Assembly (NCBI GenBank): GCA_963693285.1
Contig: OY848917.1
Span: 15,872,192-15,936,191 of the forward strand
DNA from: Xestospongia muta
Lineage: Eukaryota; Porifera; Demospongiae; Haplosclerida; Petrosiidae
DNA: 64,000 bases
Reading direction: 5' to 3'
The position numbers and the translations under genes were made by a program. Below, piece by piece: positions 1 to 15,000 of this stretch (positions are counted from its first letter, which is position 1; every line of letters begins with the position of its first letter). Below the pieces are notes generated by a model. That model saw nothing but the letters and a program-made list of their open reading frames with translations. It did not search any database and had not been told where the DNA came from.

Positions 1-3000
1 TGTTTACACTATTGCTTTTTGTTAGCTCATTAAATGTTGGTGTTATTACTTGTCATCTAACAGTGTCCTTTACAATATAATAGGATGTAATTTTGATACA
101 ATGTAGTATGAATTCTACGTATATTGAATATTTTGTTGTGATTTTGTTTACTTTATTGTTTTGTTTTTTCACATTTATGTTGGTGTGATTACTTGTCATC
201 TGAATGTGTTGATTAAAATATAATAGTTGGTAAGTGTGATATAATGTAGTATGAATTTTAAGTATTTGAATTGAATGTTGTTATTTTATTTACCCTATTG
301 TTTGTATTAACAATATTGGTTTTAATGCCTTGCATGGGAAGGTTGTCAGGCTGTACTATAATTTATCTCTCAGTAATAAGCCTTGAAACTTCTAGCTAGG
401 TTCTCCTTTTTAGGTATATTTTGAGCATTTTATAGCTATAGCCTAGTATGAATTTTGAGCATACTGAATAGATTTTGTTTACAGTATTGCTTTTTGTTAG
501 CTCATTAAATGTTGGTGTTAATACTTGTCATCTAACAGTGTCCTTTACAATATAATAGGATGTAATTTTGATGCAATGTAGTATGAATTATTAGTATATT
601 GAATGTGTTGTTGTGATTTTGTTTACTTTATTGTTTTGTTTTTCACATTTATGTTGGTGTGATTACTTGTCATCTGAATGTGTTGTTTAAAATATAATAG
701 CGGGTAAGTGTGATATAATGTAGTATGAATTCTAAATCTTTTGAATTGAATGTTGTTATTTTATTTACCCTATCGTTTGTATTAACAATAATGGTTTTAA
801 TGCCTTGCATGGGAAAGTTGTCAGGCTGTACTATAATTTATCTCTCAGTAATAAGACTTGAAACTTCTAGCTAGTTTTTCCTTTTTAGGTATATTTTGAG
901 CAATTTATAGCTATAGCCTAGTATGAATTTCGAGCATACTGAATGGATTTTGTTTACAGTATTGCTTTTTGTTAGCTCATTAAATGTTGGTGTTATTACT
1001 TGTCATCTAACAGTGTCCTTTACAATATAATAGGATGTGTAATTTTGATATAATGTAGTATGAATTCTAAATATATTTAATGTGTTGTTGTGATTTTGTT
1101 TACTTTATTGTTTTGTTTTTCACATTTATGTTGCTGTGATTACTTGTCATCTTAATGTGTTGTTTAAAATATAATAGGAGGTAAGTGTGATATAATGTGG
1201 TATGAATTCTAAATCTTTTGAATTGAATGTTGTTATTTTATTTACCCTATTGTTTGTGTTAACATTAATGGTTTTAATGCCTTGCATGGGAAGGTTGTCA
1301 GGTTGTACTAAAATTTATCTCTCAGTAATAAGACTTGAAACTTTTAGCTACATTCTCCTTTTTAGGTATATTTTGAGCATTTTATAGCTATAGCCTAGTA
1401 TGAATTTTGAGCATACTGAATGGATTTTGTTTACAGTATTGCTTTTTGTTAGCTCATTAAATGTTGCTGTTAATACTTGTCATCTAACTGTGTCCTTTAA
1501 AATATAATAGGATGTAATTTTGATACAATGTAATATGAATTCTACGTATATTGAATGTGTTGTTGTGATTTTGTTTACTTTATTGTTTTGTTTTTCACAT
1601 TTATGTTGGTGTGATTACTTGTCATCTGAATGTGTTGTTTAAAATATAATAGTTGGTAAGTGTGATATAATGTGGTATGAATTCTAAATCTTTTGAATTG
1701 AATGTTGTTATTTTATTTACCCTATTGTTTGTATTAACAATAATGGTTTTAATGCCTTGCATGGGAAGGTTGTTAGGCTGTACTATAATTTATTTCTCAG
1801 TAATAAGACTTGAATCTTCTAGCTAGGTTTTCCTTTTTGGGTATATTTTGAGCATTTTATAGCTATAGCCTAGTATGAATTTTGAGCATACTGAATGGAT
1901 TTTGTTTACAGTATTGCTTTTTGTTAGCTCATTAAATGTTGGTGTTATTACTTGTCATCTAATAGTGTCCTTTACAATATAATAGGATGTAATTTTGATA
2001 TAATGTAGTATGAATTCTAAATATATTTAATGTGTTGTTATGATTTTGTTTACTTTATTGTTTTGTTTTTCACATTTATGTTGGTGTGATTACTTGTCAT
2101 CTGAATGTGTTGTTTAAAATATAATAGCGGGTAAGTGTGATATAATGTAGTATGAATTCTAAGTCTTTTGAATTGAATGTTGTTATTTTATTTACCTTAT
2201 TGTTTGTATTAATGTTAATGGTTTTAATGCCTTGCATGGGAAGGTTGTCAGGCTGTACTAAAATTTACCTTTCAGTAGTAAGACTTGAAACTTCTAGCTA
2301 GGTTCTCCTTTTTAAGTATATCTTGAGCATTTTATAGCTATAGCCTAGTATGAATTTTGAGCATACTGAATGGATTTTGTTTACAGTATTGCTTTTTGTT
2401 AGCTCATTAAATGTTGGTGTTATTACTTGTCATCTAACAGTGTCCTTTACAATATAATAGGATGTAATTTTGATATAATGTAGTATGAATTCTAAATATA
2501 TTTAATGTGTTGTTGTGATTTTGTATACTTTATTGTTTTGTTTTTCACATTTATGTTGGTGTGATTACTTGTCATCTGAATGTGTTGATTAAAATATAAT
2601 AGTTGGTAAGTGTGATATAATGTAGTATGAATTTTAAGTATTTGAATTGAATGTTGTTATTTTATTTACCCTATTGTTTGTATTAATGTTAATGGTTTTA
2701 ATGCCTTGCATGGGAAGGTTGTCAGGCTGTACTATAATTTATCTCTCAGTAATAAGCCTTGAAACTTCTACCTAGGTTCTCCTTTTTAGGTATATTTTGA
2801 GCACTTTATAGCTATAGCCTAGTATGAATTTTGAGCATACTGAATGGATTTTGTTTACAGTATTGCTTTTTGTTAGCTCATTAAATTTGCTGTTAATACT
2901 TATCATCTAACTGTGTCCTTTAAAATATAATAGGATGTAATTTTGATATAATGTAGTATGAATTCTACGTATATTGAATGTGTTGTTGTGATTTTGTTTA

Positions 3001-6000
3001 CTTTATTGTTTTTTTTTCACATTTATGTTGGTGTGATTACTTGTCATCTGAATGTGTTGATTAAAATATAATAGTTGGTAAGTGTGATATAATGTAGTAT
3101 GAATTTTAAGTATTTGAATTGAATGTTGTTATTTTATTTACCCTATTGTTTGTATTAATGTTAATGGTTTTAATGCCTTGCATGGGTAGGTTGTCAGGAT
3201 GTACTATAATTTATCTCTCAGTAATAAGACTTGAAACTTCTAGCTAGTTTTTCCTTTTTAAGTATATTTTGAGCATTTTATAGCTATTGCCTAGTATGAA
3301 TTTCGAGCATACTTAATGGATTTTGTTTACAGTATTGCTTTTTGTTAGCTCATTAAATGTTGGTGTTATTACTTGTCATCTAACAGTGTCCTTTACAATA
3401 TAATAGGATGTAATTTTGATATAATGTAGTATGAATTCTAAATATATTTAATGTGTTGTTATGATTTTGTTTACTTTATTGTTTTGTTTTTCACATTTAT
3501 GTTGGTGTGATTACTTGTCATCTGAATGTGTTGTTTAAAATATAATAGGAGGTAAGTGTGATATAATGTGGTATGAATTCTAAATCTTTTAAATTGAAAG
3601 TTGTTATTTTATTTACCCTATTGTTTGTATTAATGTTAATGGTTTTAATGCCTTGCATGGGAAGGTTGCCAGGTTGTACTAAAATTTATCTCTCAGTAAT
3701 AAGACTTGAAACTTCTAGCTACATTCTCCTTTTTAGGTATTTTGAGCATTTTATAGCTATAGCCCTGTATGAATTTTGAGCATACTGAATGGATTTTGTT
3801 TACAGTATTGCTTTTTGTTAGCTCATTAAATGTTGGTGTTATTACTAGTCATCTAACTGTGTCCTTTACAATATAATAGGATGTAATTTTGATACAATGT
3901 AGTATGAATTCTTAGTATATTTAATGTGTTGTTGTGATTTTGTTTACTTTATTGTTTTGTTTTTCACATTTATGTTGGTGTGATTACTTGTCATCTGAAT
4001 GTGTTGTTTAAAATATAATAGAAAGTAAGTGTGATATAATGTGGTATGAATTCTAAATCTTTTGAATTGAATGTTGTTATTTTATTTACCCTATTGTTTG
4101 TATTAACAATAATGGTTTTAATGCCTTGCATGGGAAGGTTGTCAGGCTGTACTATAATTTATCTCTCAGTAATAAGACTTGAAGCTTCTAGCTAGTTTTT
4201 CCTTTTTAGGTATATTTTGAGCATTTTATAGCTATAGCCTAGTATGAATTTTGAGCATACTGAATGGATTTTGTTTACAGTATTGCTTTTTGTTAGCTCA
4301 TTAAATGTTGGTGTTATTACTTGTCATCTAACAGTGTCCTTTACAATATAATAGGATGTAATTTTGATGTAATGTAGTATGAATTCTAAATATATTTAAT
4401 GTGTTGTTGTGATTTTGTTTACTTTATTGTTTTGTTTTTCACATTTATGTTGGTGTGATTACTTGTCATCTGAATGTGTTGTTTAAAATATAATAGCGGG
4501 TAAGTGTGATATAATGTGTATGAATTCTAAGTCTTTTGAATTGAATGTTGTTATTTTATTTACCCTATTGTTTGTATTAATGTTAATGGTTTTAATGCCT
4601 TGCATGGGAAGGTTGTCAGGCTGTACTAAAATTTACCTTTCAGTAATAAGACTTGAAACTTCTAGCTAGGTTCTCCTTTTTAAGTATATCTTGAGCATTT
4701 TATAGCTATAGCCTAGTATGAATTTTGAGCATACTGAATGGATTTTGTTTACAGTATTGCTTTTTGTTAGCTCATTAAATGTTGGTGTTATTACTTGTCA
4801 TCTAACAGTGTCCTTTACAATATAATAGGATGTAATTTTGATACAATGTAGTATGAACTCTAAATATATTTAATGTGTTGTTGTGATTTTGTTTACTTTA
4901 TTGTTTTGTTTTTCACATTTATGTTGGTGTGATTACTTGTCATCTGAATGTGTTGATTAAAATATAATAGTTGGTAAGTGTGATATAATGTAGTATGAAT
5001 TCTAAATCTTTTGAATTGAATGTTGTTATTTTATTTACCCTATTGTTTGTATTAATGTTAATGATTTTAATGCCTTGCATGGGAAGGTTGTCAGGCTGTA
5101 CTAAAATTTACCTTTCAGTAATAAGACTTGAAACTTCTAGCTAGGTTCTCCTTTTTAAGTATATCTTGAGCATTTTATAGCTATAGCCTAGTATGAATTT
5201 TGAGCATACTGAATGGATTTTGTTTACAGTATTGCTTTTTGTTAGCTCATTAAATTTGCTGTTAATACTTGTCATCTAACTGTGTCCTTTAAAATATAAT
5301 AGGATGTAATTTTGATACAATGTAGTATGAATTCTACGTATATTGAATGTGTTGTTGTGATTTTGTTTACTTTATTGTTTTTTTCACATTTATGTTGGTG
5401 TGATTACTTGTCATCTGAATGTGTTGTTTAAAATATAATAGGAGGTATGTGTGATATAATGTAGTATGAATTTTAAAACTTTTGAATTGAATGTTGTTAT
5501 TTTATTTACCCTATCGTTTGTATTAACAATAATGGTTTTAATGCCTTGCATGGGAAGGTTGTCAGGCTGTACTATAATTTATCTCTCAGTAATAAGACTT
5601 GAAACTTCTAGCTAGGTTCTCCTTTTTAGGTATATTTTGAGCATTTTATAGCTATAGCCTAGTATGAATTTCAAGCATACTGAATTGATTTTGTTTACAG
5701 TATTGCTTTTTGTTAGCTCATTAAATGTTGGTGTTATTACTTGTCATCTAACAGTGTCCTTTACAATATAATAGGATGTAATTTTGATATAATGTAGTAT
5801 GAATTCTAAATATATTTAATGTGTTGTTATGATTTTGTTTACTTTATTGTTTTGTTTTTCACATTTATGTTGGTGTGATTACTTGTCATCTGAATGTGTT
5901 GTTTAAAATATAATAGTTGGTAAGTGTGATATAATGTAGTATGAATTCTAAATTCTTTGAGTTGAATGTTGTTATTTTATTTACCCTATTGTTTGTATTA

Positions 6001-9000
6001 ACAATAAAGGTTTTAATGCCTTGCATGGTAAGGTTGTCAGGCTGTACTATAATTTATCTCTCAGTAAGAAGACTCGAAGCTTCTAGCTAGGTTTTCCTTT
6101 TTAGTTATATTTTGAGCATTTTATAGCTATAGCCTAGTATGAATTTTGAGCATACTGAATGGATTTTGTTTACAGTATTGCTTTTTGTTAGCTCATTAAA
6201 TGTTGGTGTTATTACTTGTCATCTAACAGTGTCCTTTACAATATAATAGGATGTAATTTTGATATAATGTAGTATGAATTCTAAATATATTTAATGTGTT
6301 GTTATGATTTTGTTTACTTTATTGTTTTGTTTTTCACATTTATGTTGGTGTGATTACTTGTCATCTGAATGTGTTGATTAAAATATAATAGTTGGTAAGT
6401 GTGATATAATGTAGTATGAATTTTAAGTATTTGAATTGAATGTTGTTATTTTATTTACCCTATTGTTTGTATTAATGTTAATGGTTTTAATGCCTTGCAT
6501 GGGAAGGTTGTCAGGCTGTACTAAAATTTATCTCTCAGTAATAAGACTTGAAACTTCTACCTAGGTTTTCCTTTTTAGGTATATTTTGAGCATTTTATAG
6601 CTATTGAGCCTAGTATGAATTTTGAGCATACTGAATGGATTTTGTTTACAGTATTGCTTTTTGTTAGCTCATTAAATGTTGCTGTTAATACTTGTCATCT
6701 AACAGTGTCCTTTACAATATAATAGGATGTAATTTTGATACAATGTAGTACAAATTCTACGTATATTGAATGTGTTGTTGTGATTTTGTTTACTTTATTG
6801 TTTTGTTTTTCACATTTATGTTGGTGTGATTACTTGTCATCTGAATGTGTTGTTTAAAATATAATAGTTGGTAAGTGTGATATAATGTAGTATGAATTCT
6901 AAATCTTTTTAATTGAATGTTGTTATTTTATTTACCCTATTGTTTGTATTAACAATAATGGTTTTAATGCCTTGCATGGGAAGGTTGTCAGGCTGTACTA
7001 AAATTTATCTCTCAGTAATAAGACTTGAAACTTCTAGCTAGGTTCTCCTTTTTAGGTATATTTTGAGCATTTTATAGCTATAGCCTAGTATGAATTTTGA
7101 GCATACTGAATGGATTTTGTTTACAGTATTGCTTTTTGTTAGCTCATTAAATGTTGGCGTTATTACTTGTCATCTAACAGTGTCCTTTACAATATAATAG
7201 GATGTAATTTTGATATAATGTAATATGAATTCTAAATATATTTAATGTGTTGTTATGATTTTGTTTACTTTATTGTTTTGTTTTTCACATTTATGTTGGT
7301 GTGATTACTTGTCATCTGAATGTGTTGATTAAAATATAATAGAAGGTAAGTGTGATATAATGTAGTATGAATTTTAAGTATTTGAATTGAATGTTGTTAT
7401 TTTATTTACCCTATTGTTTGTATTAATGTTAATGGTTTTAATGCCTTGCATGGGAAGGTTGTCAGGCTGTACTAAAATTTATCTCTCAGTAATAAGACTT
7501 GAAACTTCTAGCTAGGTTCTCCTTTTTAGGTATATTTTGAGCATTTTTTGGCTATAGCCTTGTATGAATTTTGAGCATACTGAATGGATTTTGTTTACAG
7601 TATTGCTTTTTGTTAGCTCAATAAATGTTGCTGTTAATACTTGTCATCTAACTGTGTCCTTTAAAATATAATAGGATGTAATTTTGATACAATGTAGTAT
7701 GAATTCTACGTATATTGAATGTGTTGTTGTGATTTAGTTTACTTTATTGTTTTGTTTTTCTCATTTATGTTGGTGTGATTACTTGTCATCTGAATGTGTT
7801 GTTTAAAATATAATAGGAGGTAAGTGTGATATAATGTAGTATGAATTCTAAATCTTTTGAATTTAATGTTGTTATTTTATTTACCCTATTGTTTGTATTA
7901 ACAATAATGGTTTTAATGCCTTTCATGGGTAGGGTGTCAGGCTGTACTATTATTTATCTCTTTAGTAATAAGACTTGAAGCTTCTAGCTAGGTTTTCCTT
8001 TTTAAGTTTATTTTGAGCATTTTATAGCTATAGCCTAGTATGAATTTTGAGCATACTGAATGGATTTTGTTTACAGTATTGCTTTTTGTTAGCTCATTAA
8101 ATGTTGGTGTTATTACTTGTCATCTAACAGTGTCCTTTACAATATAATAGGATGTAATTTTGATACAATGTAGTATGAATTCTAAATATATTTAATGTGT
8201 TGTTGTGATTTTGTTTACTTTATTGTTTTGTTTTTCACATTTATGTTGGTGTGATTACTTGTCATCTGAATGAGTTGTTTAAAATATAATAGGAGGTAAG
8301 TGTGATATAATGTGTATGAATTCTAAGTCTTTTGAATTGAATGTTGTTATTTTATTAACCCTATTGTTTGTTTTAACATTAATGGTTTTAATGCCTTGCA
8401 TGGGAAGGTTGTCAGGCTGTACTAAAATTTATTTCTCAGTAATAAGACTTGAAACTTCTAGCTAGGTTTTCCTTTTTAGGTATATTTTGAGCATTTTATG
8501 GCTATAGCCTAGTATGAATTTTGAGCATACTGAATGGATTTTGTTTACAGTATTGCTTTTTGTTAGCTCATTAAATGTTGGTGTTATTACTTGTCATCTA
8601 ACAGTGTCCTTTACAATATAATAGGATGTAATTTTGATATAATGTAGTATGAATTCTAAATATATTTAATGTGTTGTTGTGATTTTGTTTACTTTATTGT
8701 TTTGTTTTTCACATTTATGTTGGTGTGATTACTTGTCATCTGAATGTGTTGATTAAAATATAATAGGAGGTAAGTGTGATATAATGTGTATGAATTCTAA
8801 GTCTTTTGAATTGAATGTTGTTATTTTATTTACCCTATTGTTTGTATTAATGTTAATGGTTTTAATGCCTTGCATGGGAAGGTTGTCAGGTTGTACTAAA
8901 ATTTATCTCTCAGTAATAAGACTTGAAACTTCTAGCTAGGTTCTCCTTTTTAGGTATATTTTGAGCATTTTATGGCTAAGCCTAGTATGAATTTTGAGCA

Positions 9001-12000
9001 TACTGAATGGATTTTGTTTACAGTATTGCTTTTTGTTAGCTCATTAAATGTTGGTGTTATTACTTGTCATCTAACAGTGTCCTTTACAATATAATAGGAT
9101 GTAATTTTGATATAATGTAGTATGAATTCTAAATATATTTAATGTGTTGTTGTGATTTTGTTTACTTTATTGTTTTGTTTTTCACATTTATGTTGGTGTG
9201 ATTACTTGTCATCTGAATGTGTTGTTTAAAATATAATAGGAGGTAAGTGTGATATAATGTAGTATGAATTTTAAGTATTTAAATTGAATGTTGTTATTTT
9301 ATTTACCCTATTGTTTGTATTAACAATAATGGTTTTAATGCCTTGCATGGGAAGGTTGTCAGGCTGTACTATAATTTATCTCTCAGTAATAAGACTTGAA
9401 GCTTCTAGCTAGGTTTTCCTTTTTAGGTATATTTTGAGCATTTTATAGCTATTGCCTAGTATGAATTTTGAGCATACTGAATGGATTTTGTTTACAGTAT
9501 TGCTTTTTGTTAGCTCATTAAATGTTGGTGTTATTACTTGTCATCTAACTGTGTCCTTTACAATATAATAGGATGTAATTTTGATACAATGTAGTATGAA
9601 TTCTACGTATATTGAATATTTTGTTGTGATTTTGTTTACTTTATTGTTTTGTTTTTCACATTTATGTTGCTGTGATTACTTGTCATCTGAATGTGTTGAT
9701 TAAATATAATAGTTGGTAAGTGTGATATAATGTAGTATGAATTTTAAGTATTTGAGTTGAATGTTGTTATTTTATTTACCCTATTGTTTGTATTAATGTT
9801 AATGGTTTTAATGCCTTGCCTGGGAAGGTTGTCAGGCTGTACTAAAATTTATCTCTCAGTAATAAGACTTGAAACTTCTAGCTAGGTTCTCCTTTTTAGG
9901 TATATTTTGAGCATTTTATGGCTATAGCCTAGTCTGAATTTTGAGCATACTGAATGGATTTTGTTTACACTATTGCTTTTTGTTAGCTCATTAAATGTTG
10001 GTGTTATTACTTGTCATCTAACAGTGTCCTTTACAATATAATAGGATGTAATTTTGATATAATGTAGTATGAATTCTACGTATATTGAATATTTTGTTGT
10101 GATTTTGTTTACTTTATTGTTTTGTTTTTCACATTTATGTTGGTGTGATTACTTGTCATCTGAATGTGTTGATTAAAATATAATAGCGGGTAAGTGTGAT
10201 ATAATGTGTATGAATTCTAAGTCTTTTGAATTGAATGTTGTTATTTTATTTACCCTATTGTTTGTATTAACATTAATGGTTTTAATGCCTTGCATGGGAA
10301 GGTGTCAGGTTGTACTAAAATTTATCTCTCAGTAATAAGACTTGAAACTTCTAGCTAGGTTCTCCTTTTTAGGTATATTTTGAGCATTTTATAGCTATAG
10401 CCTAGTATGAATTTTGAGCATACTGAATGGATTTTGTTTACAGTATTGCTTTTTGTTAGCTCATTAAATGTTGGTGTTATTACTTGTCATCTAACAGTGT
10501 CCTTTACAATATAATAGGATGTAATTTTGATATAATGTAGTATGAATTCTAAATATATTTAATGTGTTGTTGTGATTTTGTTTACTTTATTGTTTTGTTT
10601 TTCACATTTATGTTGGTGTGATTACTTGTCATCTGAATGTGTTGTTTAAAATATAATAGGAGGTAAGTGTGATATAATGTAGTATGAATTTTAAGTATTT
10701 AAATTGAATGTTGTTATTTTATTTACCCTATTGTTTGTATTAACAATAATGGTTTTAATGCCTTGCATGGGAAGGTTGTCAGGCTGTACTATAATTTATC
10801 TCTCAGTAATAAGACTTGAAACTTCTAGCTAGGTTTTCCTTTTTAGGTATATTTTGAGTATTTTATAGCTATAGCCTAGTATGAATTTTGAGCATACTGA
10901 ATGGATTTTGTTTACAGTATTGCTTTTTGTTAGCTCATTAAATGTTGGTGTTATTACTTGTCATCTAACTGTGTCCTTTACAATATAATAGGATGTAATT
11001 TTGATACAATGTAATATGAATTCTACGTATATTGAATATTTTGTTGTGATTTTGTTTACTTTATTGTTTTGTTTTTCACATTTATGTTGGTGTGATTACT
11101 TGTCATCTGAATGTGTTGATTAAATATAATAGTTGGTAAGTGTGATATAATGTAGTATGAATTTTAAGTATTTGAATTGAATGTTGTTATTTTATTTACC
11201 CTATTGTTTGTATTAATGTTAATGGTTTTAATGCCTTGCATGGGAAGGTTGTCAGGCTGTACTATAATTTATCTCTCAGTAATAAGACTTGAAACTTATA
11301 GCTAGGTTATCCTTTTTAGGTATATTTTTAGCATTTTATGGCTATAGCCTAGTATGAATTTTGAGCATACTGAATAGATTTTGTTTACACTATTGCTTTT
11401 TGTTAGCTCATTAATTGTTGGTGTTATTACTTGTCATCTAACAGTGCCCTTTACAATATAATAGGATGTAATTTTGATATAATGTAGTATGAATTCTAAA
11501 TATATTTAATGTGTTGTTGTGATTTTGTTTACTTTATTGTTTTGTTTTTCACATTTATGTTGGTGTGATTACTTGTCATCTGAATGTGCTGATTAAAATA
11601 TAATAGCGGGTAAGTGTGATATAATGTAGTATGAATTCTAAGTCTTTTGAATTGAATGTTGTTATTTTATTTACCCTATTGTTTGTATTAACATTAATGG
11701 TTTTAATGCCTTGCATGGGAAGGTGTCAGGTTGTACTAAAATTTATCTCTCAGTAATAAGACTTGAAACTTCTAGGTAGGTTCTCCTTTTTAGGTATATT
11801 TTGAGCATTTTATGGCTATGCCTAGTATGAATTTTGAGCATACTGAATGGATTTTGTTTACAGTATTGCTTTTTGTTAGCTCATTAAATGTTGGTGTTAT
11901 TACTTGTCATCTAACAGTGTCCTTTACAATATAATAGGATGTAATTTTGATATAATGTAGTATGAATTCTACGTATATTGAATATTTTGTTGTGATTTTG

Positions 12001-15000
12001 TTTACTTTATTGTTTTGTTTTTCACTTTTATGTTGGTGTGATTACTTGTCATCTGAATGTGTTGATTAAAATATAATAGCGGGTAAGTTTGATATAATGT
12101 AGTATGATTTTTAAGTATTTGAATTGAATGTTGTTATTTTATTTACCCTATTGTTTGTATTAATGTTAATGGTTTTAATGCCTTGCATGGGAAGGTTGTC
12201 AGGCTGTACTATAATTTATCTCTCAGTAATAAGACTTGAAGCTCCTTGCTAGGTTTTCCTTTTAGGTATATTTTGAGCATTTTATAGCTATAGCCTAGTA
12301 TGAATTTTGAGCATACTGAATGGATTTTGTTTACAGTATTGCTTTTTGTTAGCTCATTAAATGTTGGTGTTATTACTTGTCATCTAACAGTGTCCTTTAC
12401 AATATAATAGGACGTAATTTTGATACAATGTAGTATGAATTCTACGTATATTGAATATTTTGTTGTGATTTTGTTTACTTTATTGTTTTGTTTTTCACAT
12501 TTATGTTGGTGTGATTACTTGTCATCTGAATGTGTTGATTAAAATATAATAGGAGGTAAGTGTGATATAATGTAGTATAAATTTTAAGTATTTGAATTGA
12601 ATGTTGTTATTTTATTTACCCTATAGTTTGTATTAATGTTAATGGTTTTAATGCCTTGCATGGGAAGGTTGTCAGGCTGTACTAAATATTATCTCTCAGT
12701 AATAAGACTTGAAACTTCTAGCTAGGTTCTCCTTTTTAGGTATATTTTGAGCATTTTATAGCTATAGCCTAGTATGAATTTCGAGCATACTGAATGAATT
12801 TTGTTTACAGTATTGCTTTTTGTTAGCTCATTAAACGTTGCTGTTAATACTTGTCATCTAACAGTGTCCTTTACAATATAATAGGATGTAATTTTGATAC
12901 AATGTAGTATGAATTATTAGTATATTGAATGTGTTGTTGTGATTTTGTTTACTTTATTGTTTTGTTTTTCACATTTATGTTGGTGTGATTACTTGTCATC
13001 GGAATGTGTTGTTTAAAATATAATAGGAGGTAAGTGTGATATAATGTAGTATGAATTCTAAATCTTTTGAATTGAATGTTGTTATTTTATTTACCCTATC
13101 GTTTGTATTAACAATAATGGTTTTAATGCCTTGCATGGGAAAGTTGTCAGGCTGTACTATAATTTATCTCTCAGTAATAAGACTTGAAACTTCTAGCTAG
13201 TATTTCCTTTTTAATTATATTTTGAGCATTTTATAGCTATAGCCTAGTATGAATTTTGAGCATACTGAATGGATTTTGTTTACAGTATTGCTTTTTGTTA
13301 GCTCATTAAATGTTGGTGTTATTACTTGTCATCTAACAGTGTCCTTTACAATATAATAGGATGTAATTTTGATATAATGTAGTATGAATTCTAAATATAT
13401 TTAATGTGTTGTTGTGATTTTGTTTACTTTATTGTTTTGTTTTTCACATTTATGTTGGTGTGATTACTTGTCATCTGAATGTGTTGTTTAAAATATAATA
13501 GGAGGTAAGTGTGATATAATGTGTATCAATTCTAAGTCTTTTGAATTGAATGTTGTTATTTTATTTACCCTATTGTTTGTATTAATGTTAATGGTTTTAA
13601 TGCCTTGCATGGGAAGGTTGTCAGGCTGTACTAAAGTTTATCTCTCAGTAATAAGACTTGAAACTTTTAGCTAGGTTCTCCTTTTTAGGTATATTTTAAG
13701 CATTTTATAGCTATAGCCTAGTATGAATTTTGAGCATACTGAATGGATTTTGTTTACAGTATTGCTTTTTGTTAGCTCATTAAATGTTGCTGTTAATACT
13801 TGTCATCTAACAGTGTCCTTTACAATATAATAGGATGTAATTTTGATATAATGTAGTATGAATTCTAAATATATTTAATGTGTTGTTGTGATTTTGTTTA
13901 CTTTATTGTTTTGTTTTTCACATTTATGTTGGTGTGATTACTTGTCATCTGAATGTGTTGATTAAAATATAATAGCGGGTAAGTGTGATATAATGTGTAT
14001 GAATTCTAAGTCTTTTGAATTGAATGTTGTTATTTTATTTACCCTATTGTTTGTATTAGCATTAATGGTTTTAATGCCTTTCATGGGAAGGTTGTCAGGC
14101 TGTACTATAATTTATCTCTCAGTAATAAGACTTGAAGCTTCTAGCTAGTTTTTCCTTTTTGGGTATATTTTGAGCATTTTATAGCTATAGCCTAGTATGA
14201 ATTTTGAGCATACTGAATGGATTTTGTTTACAGTATTGCTTTTTGTTAGCTCATTAAATGTTGGTGTTATTACTTGTCATCTAACAGTGTCCTTTACAAT
14301 ATAATAGGATGTAATTTTGATATAATGTAGTATGAATTCTAAATATATTTAATGTGTTGTTGTGATTTTGTTTACTTTATTGTTTTGTTTTTCACATTTA
14401 TATTGGTGTGATTACTTGTCATCTGAATGTGTTGATTAAAATATAATAGTTGGTAAGTGTGATATAATGTAGTTTGAATTTTAAGTATTTGAATTGAATG
14501 TTGTTATTTTATTTACCTTATTGTTTGTATTAATGTTAATGGTTTTAATGCCTTGCATGGGAAGGTTGTCAGGCTGTACTAAAATTTATCTTTCAGTAAT
14601 AAGACTTGAAACTTCTAGCTAGGTTCTCCTTTTAGGTATATTTTGAGCATTTTATAGCTATAGCCTAGTATGAATTTCGAGCATACTGAATGGATTTTGT
14701 TTACAGTATTGCTTTTTGTTAGCTCATTAATTGTTGCTGTTATTACTTCTCATCTAACAGTGTCCTTTACAATATAATAGGATGTAATTTTGATATAATG
14801 TAGTATGAATTCTAAATATATTTAATGTGTTGTTGTGATTTTGTATACTTTATTGTTTTGTTTTTCACATTTATGTTGGTGTGATTACTTGTCATCTGAA
14901 TGTGTTGATTAAAATATAATAGAAGGTATGTGTGATATAATGTAGTATGAATTTTAAGTAATTGAATTGAATGTTGTTATTTTATTTACCCTATTGTTTG

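Noticed and set aside
1202..3779. Short frames of 60-70 codons in the satellite (also 19,714; 26,701; 30,851) as genes
   Set aside because: They are the C subunit read through in copies lacking its usual stop. Neighbouring copies break the frame, and no splice or promoter context supports them.
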